From a virus, in IMG/VR virus record IMGVR_UViG_3300031933_000229, positions 1 through 37,656 of that record: DNA of 37,656 nucleotides, one strand, 5' to 3'. The notes below the pieces were generated by a model. It ran no database searches. It was not told the origin of the DNA and worked only from the letters and a program-made list of their open reading frames with translations. Shown one piece after another: positions 1 to 6,529 of this stretch (within the stretch, counting starts at the first letter, position 1; the number at the start of each line of letters is the position of its first letter). Both the position numbers and the translations under genes were made by a program.

Positions 1-10
1 TGGCTGGTTT

Positions 11-50
11 AGTAAATTTTATTGACAATTTACTGTATGGTTTTTTATCT
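11..50 (+). promoter_or_regulatory. Host promoter with overlapping inverted repeat
   Basis: A consensus -35 box (TTGACA, 22-27) is followed 17-18 bases later by a weak -10 (around 45-51, TATCTT-like). An 8-bp perfect inverted repeat, AGTAAATT (11-18) and AATTTACT (27-34), overlaps the -35 box, the layout expected of an operator. It lies just upstream of a gene for an XRE-type DNA-binding protein, so autoregulation is plausible but inferred. Confidence 0.45.
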
Positions 51-107
51 TTAGATTGTCGCTCGTCATGGAGAACTGAAAACTATATGAGTTGAGGAGA
101 TTGTAAA

Positions 108-272
108 ATGTTTAGCGAAGACTTGATAAAGCTTGCGTTGAAAATTATGTCTTGCAGTCAAAAGGAACTTGCCAGTCAGCTTGGGGTTTCACCTACTCAG
201 ATCAGTAAATGGAAAAAGGGAGAGTACATGTTGAAGCGCCGCGCGAAAATTCGGGCGTTAAAACTGCGATAA
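108..272 (+). pseudogene. XRE-family HTH regulator truncated by prophage insertion
   Basis: The ATG at 108 follows a GGAG Shine-Dalgarno. The first ~41 residues form a Cro/CI-type helix-turn-helix: a helix, then KELASQLGVSPTQISKWKKG at about residues 18-37. At codon ~41 the reading frame enters sequence that matches the right end of phage Mu (232 onward), and it stops at 270-272. The last 13 or so residues are therefore basic phage-end translation (LKRRAKIRALKLR). The 54-residue product is most likely the remnant of a longer host protein. The remainder is not found beyond the left prophage end. A genuinely short 54-aa XRE protein is the alternative, but the match to a transposon terminus at exactly this point argues against it. 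Confidence 0.6.
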
Positions 273-305
273 ATAGCACCACAAACAGCTTTGACACGAT
301 CAAAT
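232..305 (+). other. Prophage right end with putative MuA-type binding sites
   Basis: The terminus TGAAGCGCCGCGCGAAAA (232-249) differs from the phage Mu right end at only a couple of positions, as I recall that sequence. Three similar cores follow: GCGAAAAT (243-250), GCGATAAAT (266-274) and ACGATCAAAT (296-305). The spacing of about 23 and 30 bp is like the R1-R2-R3 arrangement in Mu. They would be bound by the transposase encoded at 29642-31342. Transposase binding is inferred from family knowledge. Confidence 0.6.
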
Positions 306-328
306 ATATTTTGACTGACGCGAGAGAA

Positions 329-1330
329 TCATCCAAGAAACAAACGACGCATCAGCCTAAACGTATTTGCATGTCCGGCATGACCAATCCATGATCTAGC
401 TGAAAGCAGCAGCCTATCGCGGCTCAACTTGCCTTTTCTATACAGCAGCACCTTCCGTCTCATTTTACGCACAGAATCCTTACGCAACAAGCGATGCGTT
501 GGCCATATTTTATAGCCCAAGAAATCCAGGGCGCGGCCTCTACTGAGAGCCACAGGGAAAACCTGAGTTTTACTATTGGTGGCCAGTCGCAGCCTGTCGA
601 CCAGAAATTGCTCAACACTCACTCGCACCTGCTGAAGGTGATCCTTACTATGATGCACAACAATAAAGTCGTCCATATAACGCACATAATGTCGCTCACG
701 CAAATCCTGCTTAACAAATTGGTCCAGCTCATGCAAGTAGATATTCGCAAATAGCTGGCTTGTCAGGTTGCCGATGGGGATACCAACACCGTCCGTTGAG
801 TCAACAATGCCATCCAGTAGCCACAGGGTGTCTCGACAGGCGATCCTCTTGCGCAGTAAAGACTTGAGCACTTCATGATCAATACTGGCGAAGTAATGGT
901 GAATATCGGCTTTCAATACGTATGCCTTGCCATACTGTCGCTGTACCGTTCGCAACAGAGATTGCGCTTTGTCGGCTCCAGCATGGGTACCCCTCCCTAC
1001 ACGGCATGCGTAGCTGTCGGAAATGAATCTGGCCTCCCATATTGGCTCAATTGCTGCGACCAAGGCATGCTGCACAACTCGATCACGGAACGGTAACGCG
1101 GCCACCGTTCGCAGCTTTGGCTCGTAAACAAAAAATTCTCGATACTTGCCCGTTTGGTAGGTTTTCCACATCAGTTCGTTTTGCAGCTGGATCAAATTCT
1201 CTTCAAGGTGTGCCGAAAAGCGCAGCACTTCAGCCTTGTAGCGCTTGCCCTGTCGCGCACGCAGATAGGCAGCATGTAGCGCCTCGAAGGAGTAGATCTG
1301 CTGGTAGATATTTTTGTATGTTTTTGCCAT
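329..1330 (-). CDS. DGR reverse transcriptase
   Basis: This 333-aa reverse transcriptase copies the template-repeat RNA with adenine errors in a diversity-generating retroelement. Motifs in order: a motif-A aspartate in LKADIHHYFASID (D142), the DGR-type domain-4 sequence GIPIGNLTSQ (183-192, where retroviral or group II RTs have QGxxxSP), the catalytic YMDD (218-221), and a thumb-proximal FLGYKI (270-275). The IGxxxSQ signature together with an adjacent TR and avd makes the DGR assignment firm. The start at 1330 is chosen because the homologous region begins there (MAKTYKNIY) and a GGA-type ribosome site precedes it. An upstream in-frame start at 1480 would read through non-coding spacer. 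It is the last gene before the prophage right end. Confidence 0.95.
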   Translation of the reverse strand: MAKTYKNIYQQIYSFEALHAAYLRARQGKRYKAEVLRFSAHLEENLIQLQNELMWKTYQTGKYREFFVYEPKLRTVAALPFRDRVVQHALVAAIEPIWEARFISDSYACRVGRGTHAGADKAQSLLRTVQRQYGKAYVLKADIHHYFASIDHEVLKSLLRKRIACRDTLWLLDGIVDSTDGVGIPIGNLTSQLFANIYLHELDQFVKQDLRERHYVRYMDDFIVVHHSKDHLQQVRVSVEQFLVDRLRLATNSKTQVFPVALSRGRALDFLGYKIWPTHRLLRKDSVRKMRRKVLLYRKGKLSRDRLLLSARSWIGHAGHANTFRLMRRLFLG

Positions 1331-1488
1331 GTTAATTCCAAAAGAGCGGCAGAGCCGGAGGGTCACCAAAAGGTTACTACACCAACTCTGCCTGTTTATG
1401 TTTTTCGGCCAAAGCCGAGGACTAGATATCCTTTTATTGTCGCACTGGAACAGCCCGCGTGCGGACTGAACTTCTGGCATGATGTAAG
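1331..1488 (-). ncRNA. Putative DGR RNA spacer between TR and reverse transcriptase
   Basis: These 158 bases have no supported gene. In the well-studied Bordetella phage DGR the transcript downstream of TR and before the RT gene is a structured part of the RNA that primes cDNA synthesis. The position and length here fit that role, but I have not folded it, so this is inference from family knowledge. Confidence 0.4.
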
Positions 1489-1604
1489 AGCGGGGCGGAA
1501 GCCGATATTGCTGTTCGCATTCGAGCGGGCGTTATTGAGGTTGAGCATGAACACTCCGGCATTCGTGCCATTGTTCCAGTTCCCGCCACGGATCGGCAAC
1601 CGCT
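1489..1604 (-). repeat. DGR template repeat (TR)
   Basis: This 116-bp template aligns without gaps to 2029-2144 (offset exactly 540). There are 17 differences, at 1508, 1509, 1514, 1520, 1521, 1535, 1536, 1541, 1542, 1562, 1563, 1566, 1572, 1575, 1580, 1581 and 1593. Every one is a T on the + strand, i.e. an A in the TR sense RNA. 17 of 27 adenines differ and 0 of 89 other bases differ. In the frame of the target gene the TR is rich in Asn codons (AAY), the usual DGR design that allows many residues and avoids stops. Homology ends abruptly at both sides. Confidence 0.97.
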
Positions 1605-1637
1605 ATATAATATCTAGCCCTTCAATTATGCTGCCAA

Positions 1638-1979
1638 TTACTGGCGAACCGACTTTATCCAACCGCCAACCATGCGGCCAATTTCATCGAGCATTTTGCT
1701 CCACACTTCGTACTTCTTAAACGGTAAATAACCCAGCGTTTTGGCCATGCGCACCTGCGATCTCAGCAGGTCAAGTTCGGCGTCCAAATCCTGAAGTGTC
1801 GTCTTCTTGTAATAACGCCGGCTACATACGACAATTAGTCGCAATAGCCGCCACAAGCTCTGACGGATCTCCTGCGATAGTACGTGGCGTTCCGACTTCG
1901 GGAACTGCCGCAACGCCACGTAACCGTAAGAGATCATATCTTCGGTCTTTTGCTTAACAGCTAAATCGCTCACAGACAA
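1638..1979 (-). CDS. avd: DGR accessory variability determinant (Avd)
   Basis: Avd is a small basic, mostly helical protein that forms a pentamer and works with the reverse transcriptase and the template RNA in mutagenic homing. This product is 113 aa and all-helical in appearance. It has the family pattern of aromatic residues followed by FPKSERHVLSQEIR (about residues 26-39), a long LWRLLRLIVV helix (43-52) and a C-terminal helix with VWSKMLDEIGRMVGGW. Its place between the VR-bearing gene and TR matches the mtd-avd-TR-RT order of Bordetella phage BPP-1. The first start is TTG at 1979. A GTG at 1973 has a better-spaced GGGG ribosome site and may be the true start. Confidence 0.9.
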   Translation of the reverse strand: MSVSDLAVKQKTEDMISYGYVALRQFPKSERHVLSQEIRQSLWRLLRLIVVCSRRYYKKTTLQDLDAELDLLRSQVRMAKTLGYLPFKKYEVWSKMLDEIGRMVGGWIKSVRQ

Positions 1980-1984
1980 TACCC

Positions 1985-1998
1985 CGCGCTATCGCGCG
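1985..1998 (-). other. Hairpin/cruciform downstream of VR
   Basis: On the sense strand CGCGC and GCGCG enclose a GATA tetraloop (5-bp all-GC stem), inside a run that also contains the palindrome TATCGCGCGATA (1990-2001). It lies about 31 bases beyond the 3' end of VR. GC stems with a tetraloop shortly after VR enhance retrohoming in studied DGRs. The position fits; function here is inferred. Confidence 0.5.
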
Positions 1999-2016
1999 AT
2001 AAACAGATTACAGACA

Positions 2017-3096
2017 TCAAAGCACAAAAGCGGGGCGGAAGCCGATAGCGCTGCTCGCAGGCGAGCGGGCGTTAGCGAGGCCGAGCATGAACACTCCGGC
2101 AACCGCGCCATAGTACCAGCCCCCGCCACGGAGCGGCAACCGCTCACCGACATTGCGCGCATAGATGTAATCGCCGCCAAGGCCACTGCCTGCCGGGGCT
2201 AGGCCGAGCTGCAACAGCCGCTGCGGCACGGTAATGCCAGCATCGGCGGCCATGGACTCAAACACGCCAGCGGCATACGTGCTGCCATCCGACTGGCTAT
2301 CAACAACAGTATCGATCTGAACGCTGCCAGCTCCTGTTGCACCTGTTGCATCATATTTCAGTGTGCCTGCTGTACCCGGGTCGACTAACGAACCGTCGGC
2401 CGCTGCAATCGCTTTCCATAGCACACTAACTGCAGACTGATCCTTTGTATTGTCGGCTGCGTCATTGTCTGCCAGAACCTGGAGTTCACCATCGTCAATG
2501 CGCAGACCGCCTGACCATTCGTAAACATTGCCGTCAAGGTCGAAAATCCCATCCGGTGTATGATCATGGCTCCACGTTGCCGGGCCGCTGCCTGTTGCGG
2601 TCCGGGCGGTGCCGCTGGTGCCGAGGACAACGCCATCCTGCGTCAAACGACCAACCTCGTGTTTTTGATCAACATCGCGGCCGTAGTTATTGTTGCCACG
2701 CGGCATCGTGCCGTTTTTCCAGCTCCATAGCGCAATGGCCGCCCACTCGGCGTTGGTCATCAGGTGCCAGCCAGCGCCTTTATCCTTGCAGCGGGCCAGG
2801 GCGGTATCAAAATCGACATAGGTAGCCGGATCATGCCCCGGCAGCGACAGGGCCCGGCCATCGTGGACGGTTGCCTGATATTTACCGATAAAAATCGAGT
2901 TCTTTGCCACGCCATTAACGATAAATGCCGGATGCACGCCTGTACCCAGCGCCGGGTCGACATCCTCAAGATTAAACTTGGGGATCTCGACCATCACGCT
3001 CGGATAGCCCTTGTCATCGTACATCACGGTGTTTTTGCCACCGCTGGCCGCTTCAACGCTTTGGCGCAGGGCATCGGGGGTAGAAATAGTCAACAT
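2017..3096 (-). CDS. DGR-diversified phage receptor-binding protein (CLec/FGE-like fold)
   Basis: This 359-aa protein is the DGR target and probably the tip adhesin of the tail. Its C-terminal half resembles the formylglycine-generating-enzyme/C-type-lectin fold: WHLMTNAEWAAIALW (about 109-123), FDLDGNVYEWSGG (about 184-196), then RGGGWYYG (323-330) and the terminal GFRPA (352-356). The variable region lies in the last 42 residues, the ligand-binding face in known DGR proteins such as Mtd and TvpA. The ATG at 3096 follows a GGAG site. It is the last structural gene of the tail operon, after the tail-fibre gene, consistent with surface exposure. The present VR sequence differs from TR, so the system has been active in this lineage. 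Confidence 0.92.
   Translation of the reverse strand: MLTISTPDALRQSVEAASGGKNTVMYDDKGYPSVMVEIPKFNLEDVDPALGTGVHPAFIVNGVAKNSIFIGKYQATVHDGRALSLPGHDPATYVDFDTALARCKDKGAGWHLMTNAEWAAIALWSWKNGTMPRGNNNYGRDVDQKHEVGRLTQDGVVLGTSGTARTATGSGPATWSHDHTPDGIFDLDGNVYEWSGGLRIDDGELQVLADNDAADNTKDQSAVSVLWKAIAAADGSLVDPGTAGTLKYDATGATGAGSVQIDTVVDSQSDGSTYAAGVFESMAADAGITVPQRLLQLGLAPAGSGLGGDYIYARNVGERLPLRGGGWYYGAVAGVFMLGLANARSPASSAIGFRPAFVL
2029..2144 (-). repeat. DGR variable region (VR) in target gene
   Basis: This is the recipient copy of the template repeat at 1489-1604 and encodes residues 318-356 of the 359-aa target. The 17 base differences give 11 substitutions relative to the TR translation: I322L, N326G, N328Y, N329Y, T331A, N332V, N339G, N341A, N346P, N348S and N350A, with no stop. 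The 19 bases at the 3' end of the sense strand (2029-2047) are GC-rich and identical to TR, as expected for the initiation-of-mutagenic-homing part. Confidence 0.97.
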
Positions 3097-3117
3097 ATCA
3101 TATCTCCTTAAATTAGG

Positions 3118-3438
3118 TTATTGGATCGGCCACAGGACCAGCTTTACAGTATCCATGTTAATCGGCTGCAGCTGCCGGACCTGCAACGGATTGCCGTCAC
3201 TGTCAAGCTCGCTACTGTCAACAATTTGGTAGGCGCGTGGCGGCAGCATTACGCTGGCCACATACCTGCCTGCTAATCCCTCCTGAACTACGCCTACTTG
3301 ATCAACCGTTAAGTCAATGGTTGTCACCACATCGCTCTGTCGGTCGGCTAAATCGATTGCAAACCCGGCAACAGTCAGCTGCGAGCCGACCACGCCATGG
3401 TCGGCAACCGGCCCACTTGCTATACGCTCAATAATCAT
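3118..3438 (-). CDS. Small tail-region protein, function unknown
   Basis: This 106-aa product starts at an ATG with a strong GGAGG site seven or so bases upstream; a longer frame to 3501 would overlap the fibre gene. I do not recognise a domain. It is rich in beta-forming residues (VGSQLTVAGFAIDL, VVTTIDLTVDQVGV) and contains LPPRAYQIVDSSELDSDGNP, compatible with a small virion or fibre-associated protein. It lies between the fibre gene (3449-4597) and the DGR target, so a link between fibre and adhesin, or an assembly role, is possible. Confidence 0.75.
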   Translation of the reverse strand: MIIERIASGPVADHGVVGSQLTVAGFAIDLADRQSDVVTTIDLTVDQVGVVQEGLAGRYVASVMLPPRAYQIVDSSELDSDGNPLQVRQLQPINMDTVKLVLWPIQ

Positions 3439-3448
3439 GTTCAACCTC

Positions 3449-4597
3449 CTAATCCCTGTTGGTGGCGGCCACGGTGTAGCGCACCAGCACGTTGTCGGCA
3501 CGGCCGGTCATGCCGACCTTAAAGCCGTTATCCTGTTTGTCATAGGGGTACAACTCACCAACTGCCGAGCGATCCGTCGCCGACTCAACGGTCAGTAACA
3601 CGTCGTAGTCCTGTCCAGCTGGCATGGCGTAATCCAGAGCCACGTAGGCACTGGGGAGCGCCGTGGTCATCCAGGAGCGTGGCTCCCTGATCTCCCGATT
3701 GTCCGTCAGCGTCACAGCGCTGATATCGTTGCCGGTATTGCCAGCGGGGATTATCACGGTATAGAGCAGCATCGCTGCATCGGGCACCGTCTCCCCAAGC
3801 AGCACGCCATATTCACCCGCGCCTAAATCAGCCAGGCAGGCATAGCGGGTGATATCATCAGTGCCAGGGTTTTCAGGAATCGGCACTTCCAGATCATCAT
3901 CGGCAAGCTTGGCATAGCGGCCATCAATCCAGGCGATACTCTCACCACTACCGACGGTGCCGGTCTCGCTCAGATGCAGGTAACGAACATCGGCTTTTGT
4001 AAGCACAAAGCCCTGCACCACATGCTTATTCTTAATGGTGGTGGTGCCTTGGGAAAACACCCGCTGGCGCACATCATCTATGGCCTTTTGGTTTTGTGAT
4101 GCCCGCGCTAATGCCTCTTGCATGCCTACCGCCAGCGGATTGGTCTGCTCACCAATATACTCGCGTGTTGCCAGTATCAACGACGGATCGACTGACAGCG
4201 AGACCGCCGCCGCACTGCCGACATCGAGATAGAGGCGCAGGAACAAGTCCTTGGCGCTACCGGATTCCAGCACCGGTTTGTATGTTTCTGGAAACTTTGC
4301 TATAGCGAACAGGTCACCATCAGCATCAAATAATCCGACTTCACGGATGTACCAGCCTCCGGCTTCCGGCGGCACAACACCTTCGGCGATCACGCGGCCG
4401 GGATTCGCGGCATCAGTCCGTACCGTACTTAAGCTGGCACGCCATTTCTCACTGACCAGTGATGTTTGGCCGACGCTGGGCGTGTAGCTTCCATCGCCGA
4501 CGGCAATGTTAGCCAGATTGATCGAATCCTCGCTGGCCGCAGCAGCCGCCAACTTGGCTTGGCCGATGGTGGTTATTAATGTGTAATATTCATTCAT
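3449..4597 (-). CDS. Phage tail-collar fibre protein (gpH-like)
   Basis: This 382-aa protein opens with the tail-collar/fibre N-terminal domain: YYTLITTIGQAKLAAAAAS at 4-22, the INLANIAVGDG block at 26-36, and GGWYIREVGLFDADGDL at about 80-96. That domain attaches fibres to the P2-type baseplate. A central SVDPSLILATREYI segment is also typical of P2 H N-termini. The C-terminal half is not recognised. A GGGAGG site precedes the ATG at 4597. The gene follows gpI, the usual P2 order (J, I, H). It is short for a fibre, which suggests that receptor binding is handed to the DGR-diversified protein downstream. Confidence 0.85.
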   Translation of the reverse strand: MNEYYTLITTIGQAKLAAAAASEDSINLANIAVGDGSYTPSVGQTSLVSEKWRASLSTVRTDAANPGRVIAEGVVPPEAGGWYIREVGLFDADGDLFAIAKFPETYKPVLESGSAKDLFLRLYLDVGSAAAVSLSVDPSLILATREYIGEQTNPLAVGMQEALARASQNQKAIDDVRQRVFSQGTTTIKNKHVVQGFVLTKADVRYLHLSETGTVGSGESIAWIDGRYAKLADDDLEVPIPENPGTDDITRYACLADLGAGEYGVLLGETVPDAAMLLYTVIIPAGNTGNDISAVTLTDNREIREPRSWMTTALPSAYVALDYAMPAGQDYDVLLTVESATDRSAVGELYPYDKQDNGFKVGMTGRADNVLVRYTVAATNRD

Positions 4598-4606
4598 TTT
4601 GCCTCC

Positions 4607-5311
4607 CTACTGTAGTGGGTAAACATCTACTGTTTCGCGCTGCAACAGAGCTGCAGCCACGTATAATGTTGCAAGACCATCAAGCACAGTGGCGGCTTCC
4701 GGCGACCACGATGCGGGATAGATTGACACGATGTCTGTATGCTGGATTGCACCGCCGTAATAGAGTGCGCCCGTGGTGGATAGTTCGGTGATGGCCCATG
4801 GCTCGATGCAGATACACTCGGATGATTGAATGGCGGCGGCAAGCTTGATCTGACTAGCTAGGCACGAGCGGACTTTGACCTCAAAGTGTGTCCGTACGTT
4901 TGCAGCCCCTTTAGCTGCCCGCTCGGCGGCATCCCATACATCAACATTGCCAGCTTCCGGGGTCAGGGTGAGTCGTGCCGTATAAGGATCACCGCCAAAC
5001 TGCCACCACTCTTCAATCTGCACCTCACCGACACCGGCTGATGCCAGCGCCCTACGAACCGCACCGACAGTGCCCTTAATGCGATGTATGGCCATGCTTG
5101 CTGCAACCACGGCACGCTTTGTCTTTTCAGGCCAACTGCTGTCCCAATCATCGACACTCAATGCCCAAGCGAGCCAAGGCAACGCTTCAATTGGACAGGT
5201 TTGCGGATTCCACAAATCCCCCACTGGCACCGGCACATCACCAATGCGCTCGGTGCTGGCTTCAGTGGCCAGCTCAAACGGGGTGGCGTTAGGTGGCAGC
5301 AGGCTACTCAT
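4607..5311 (-). CDS. I: Baseplate/tail protein I (P2 gpI-like)
   Basis: This 234-aa protein has the P2 gpI signature: LLPPNATPFELA at the N-terminus, then PVPVGDLWNPQTCPIEALPWLAWALSVDDW (split across about 27-56) and a GTVGAVRRALASAG helix. gpI joins gpJ in the wedge of the P2 baseplate. The start overlaps the end of gpJ by eight bases, indicating translational coupling. The family is usually about 170-240 aa. Confidence 0.9.
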   Translation of the reverse strand: MSSLLPPNATPFELATEASTERIGDVPVPVGDLWNPQTCPIEALPWLAWALSVDDWDSSWPEKTKRAVVAASMAIHRIKGTVGAVRRALASAGVGEVQIEEWWQFGGDPYTARLTLTPEAGNVDVWDAAERAAKGAANVRTHFEVKVRSCLASQIKLAAAIQSSECICIEPWAITELSTTGALYYGGAIQHTDIVSIYPASWSPEAATVLDGLATLYVAAALLQRETVDVYPLQ

Positions 5312-6197
5312 CCGTGCCCCCGGTGGTCACGGTTATGGCCGTGCAGTAGGCAGCAGCGGTAGCAGGAACCGTCAGACTGGTGGTTGGTTCTGCCAGCTCA
5401 ACCCGTTGCACACCCGGCTGATGGAGAGCGGCATACACACCACTCAGGGTGACATCGTGGCCCAAAGCGTGATGATCGGATGTATATTTTGTGACGGCAT
5501 CCTCGGCCGCCTGGCGGACCACATCGGCATCGGGGCCGGGGTAGACATACAGCGTGGCATCAATGGTGTAAGTGGTAATCGTTGCCGCCTGCACCGTCAC
5601 CTGATCAGTCAGCGGCCGCACGGTTTCAACGTTGAGTGCGGCGGCCACCGCATCGAGCAACGATTGATCAGCGGTTCCATCAGCTGTAGTGCTAAGCACT
5701 GTCACCTGCACTTGGCCCGGCACCGGGCTTGCGATCGCTACATCTTTAACAGTGGCCGAAGCCGACAAGGCATGAAACACATAGCTGCCAGTGCTACCGG
5801 CGGTAGTGATCGCCTCTGGTGCCAGCTGTACGCGGCGGCGTAAGGCATCATCGGCTTCATAGCTGGCGGTGATCGGTGGCACCGCGCCCGGATCTCCGGC
5901 ATCAATCAGTAACCTGGATACACCGTAAAGGGCGGCAAGGTTATCCAGATCAGCTCCTTTGGCGTAAGGCAACATCACCGCCCGAGCGGTGTCGTTAACC
6001 CGCTGGCGGATCAGCAATTCGCGGTAGGCAGCCACTTCTAGAATCTTATAGGCCGGGTCGCTTTCCACCGGGGCATAAAATTCAAGGTCACGCGACTGCA
6101 GGTCGGACAACATGGCGGCCAAAATTATTTCATAGTCCAGCGCCTCGACTACCTGCGGCGCGGGCAGCTGGCTTAAATCAATGCCGGTTTCACTCAT
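5304..6197 (-). CDS. J: Baseplate assembly protein J
   Basis: This 297-aa homologue of P2 gpJ / Mu gp47 is a wedge protein of the contractile baseplate. The typical N-terminus IDLSQLPAPQVVEALDYEII is followed by the aromatic SDPAYKILEVAAYRELLIRQ region, then VNDTARAVMLPYAKGADLDN leading into LAALYGVSR. The alanine- and threonine-rich second half is the beta-sandwich part. It overlaps gpW upstream by four bases (ATGA type) and gpI downstream. Confidence 0.93.
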   Translation of the reverse strand: MSETGIDLSQLPAPQVVEALDYEIILAAMLSDLQSRDLEFYAPVESDPAYKILEVAAYRELLIRQRVNDTARAVMLPYAKGADLDNLAALYGVSRLLIDAGDPGAVPPITASYEADDALRRRVQLAPEAITTAGSTGSYVFHALSASATVKDVAIASPVPGQVQVTVLSTTADGTADQSLLDAVAAALNVETVRPLTDQVTVQAATITTYTIDATLYVYPGPDADVVRQAAEDAVTKYTSDHHALGHDVTLSGVYAALHQPGVQRVELAEPTTSLTVPATAAAYCTAITVTTGGTDE

Positions 6198-6529
6198 AAA
6201 ATCAATCCCTCCAATACCAGCTCACTGCCGTCGGGCAGATAGCTTCCATACAGGTTTAAAATCAATTGGCCAGCGGCAGTGATTTGCCCGGAAAGATCTG
6301 TCAAAGACACGCGAGGTTCCCAGGTGTCAAGCGCTTCAGCGGTAGCCGCATAGATCTCGATCAGGTTGGCCCGATTGAGCGGTGCATCAATGAGTTCAGG
6401 CAGGCGACTGCCGTAATCGCGGCGCATGACGCGAGTGCCAATACGGGTAGTCAAAATGTCACGGATAGACTGTTGTACATGCTGCTTGCCGGACAGCTCT
6501 GTTCCAGTGATTGCGTCCATACCTTTCAT
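6194..6529 (-). CDS. W: Baseplate protein W (gp25/lysozyme-like fold)
   Basis: This 111-aa protein belongs to the gpW/gp25 family, the conserved baseplate wedge core. It shows QHVQQSIRDILTTRIGTRVM (17-36), the family MRRDYGSRLPELID motif (35-49), and a beta-rich C-terminus ending in DGSELVLEGLIL. It overlaps gpD by four bases and gpJ by four bases, in a tightly coupled run. Despite the old 'lysozyme' label there is no enzymatic role. Confidence 0.92.
   Translation of the reverse strand: MKGMDAITGTELSGKQHVQQSIRDILTTRIGTRVMRRDYGSRLPELIDAPLNRANLIEIYAATAEALDTWEPRVSLTDLSGQITAAGQLILNLYGSYLPDGSELVLEGLIL

Noticed and set aside
1396-1599. Leftward 67-aa frame covering TR
   Set aside because: It simply reads the template repeat in the target frame (GNWNNGTNAGV...). 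No ribosome site; TR acts as RNA template, not as a gene.
2445-2825. Rightward 126-aa frame opposite the DGR target gene
   Set aside because: Arg/Cys/Pro-rich antisense shadow without start signals.
5070-5843. Rightward 257-aa frame opposite gpJ and gpI
   Set aside because: Mirror of two clear baseplate genes, no sensible domain and no ribosome site.
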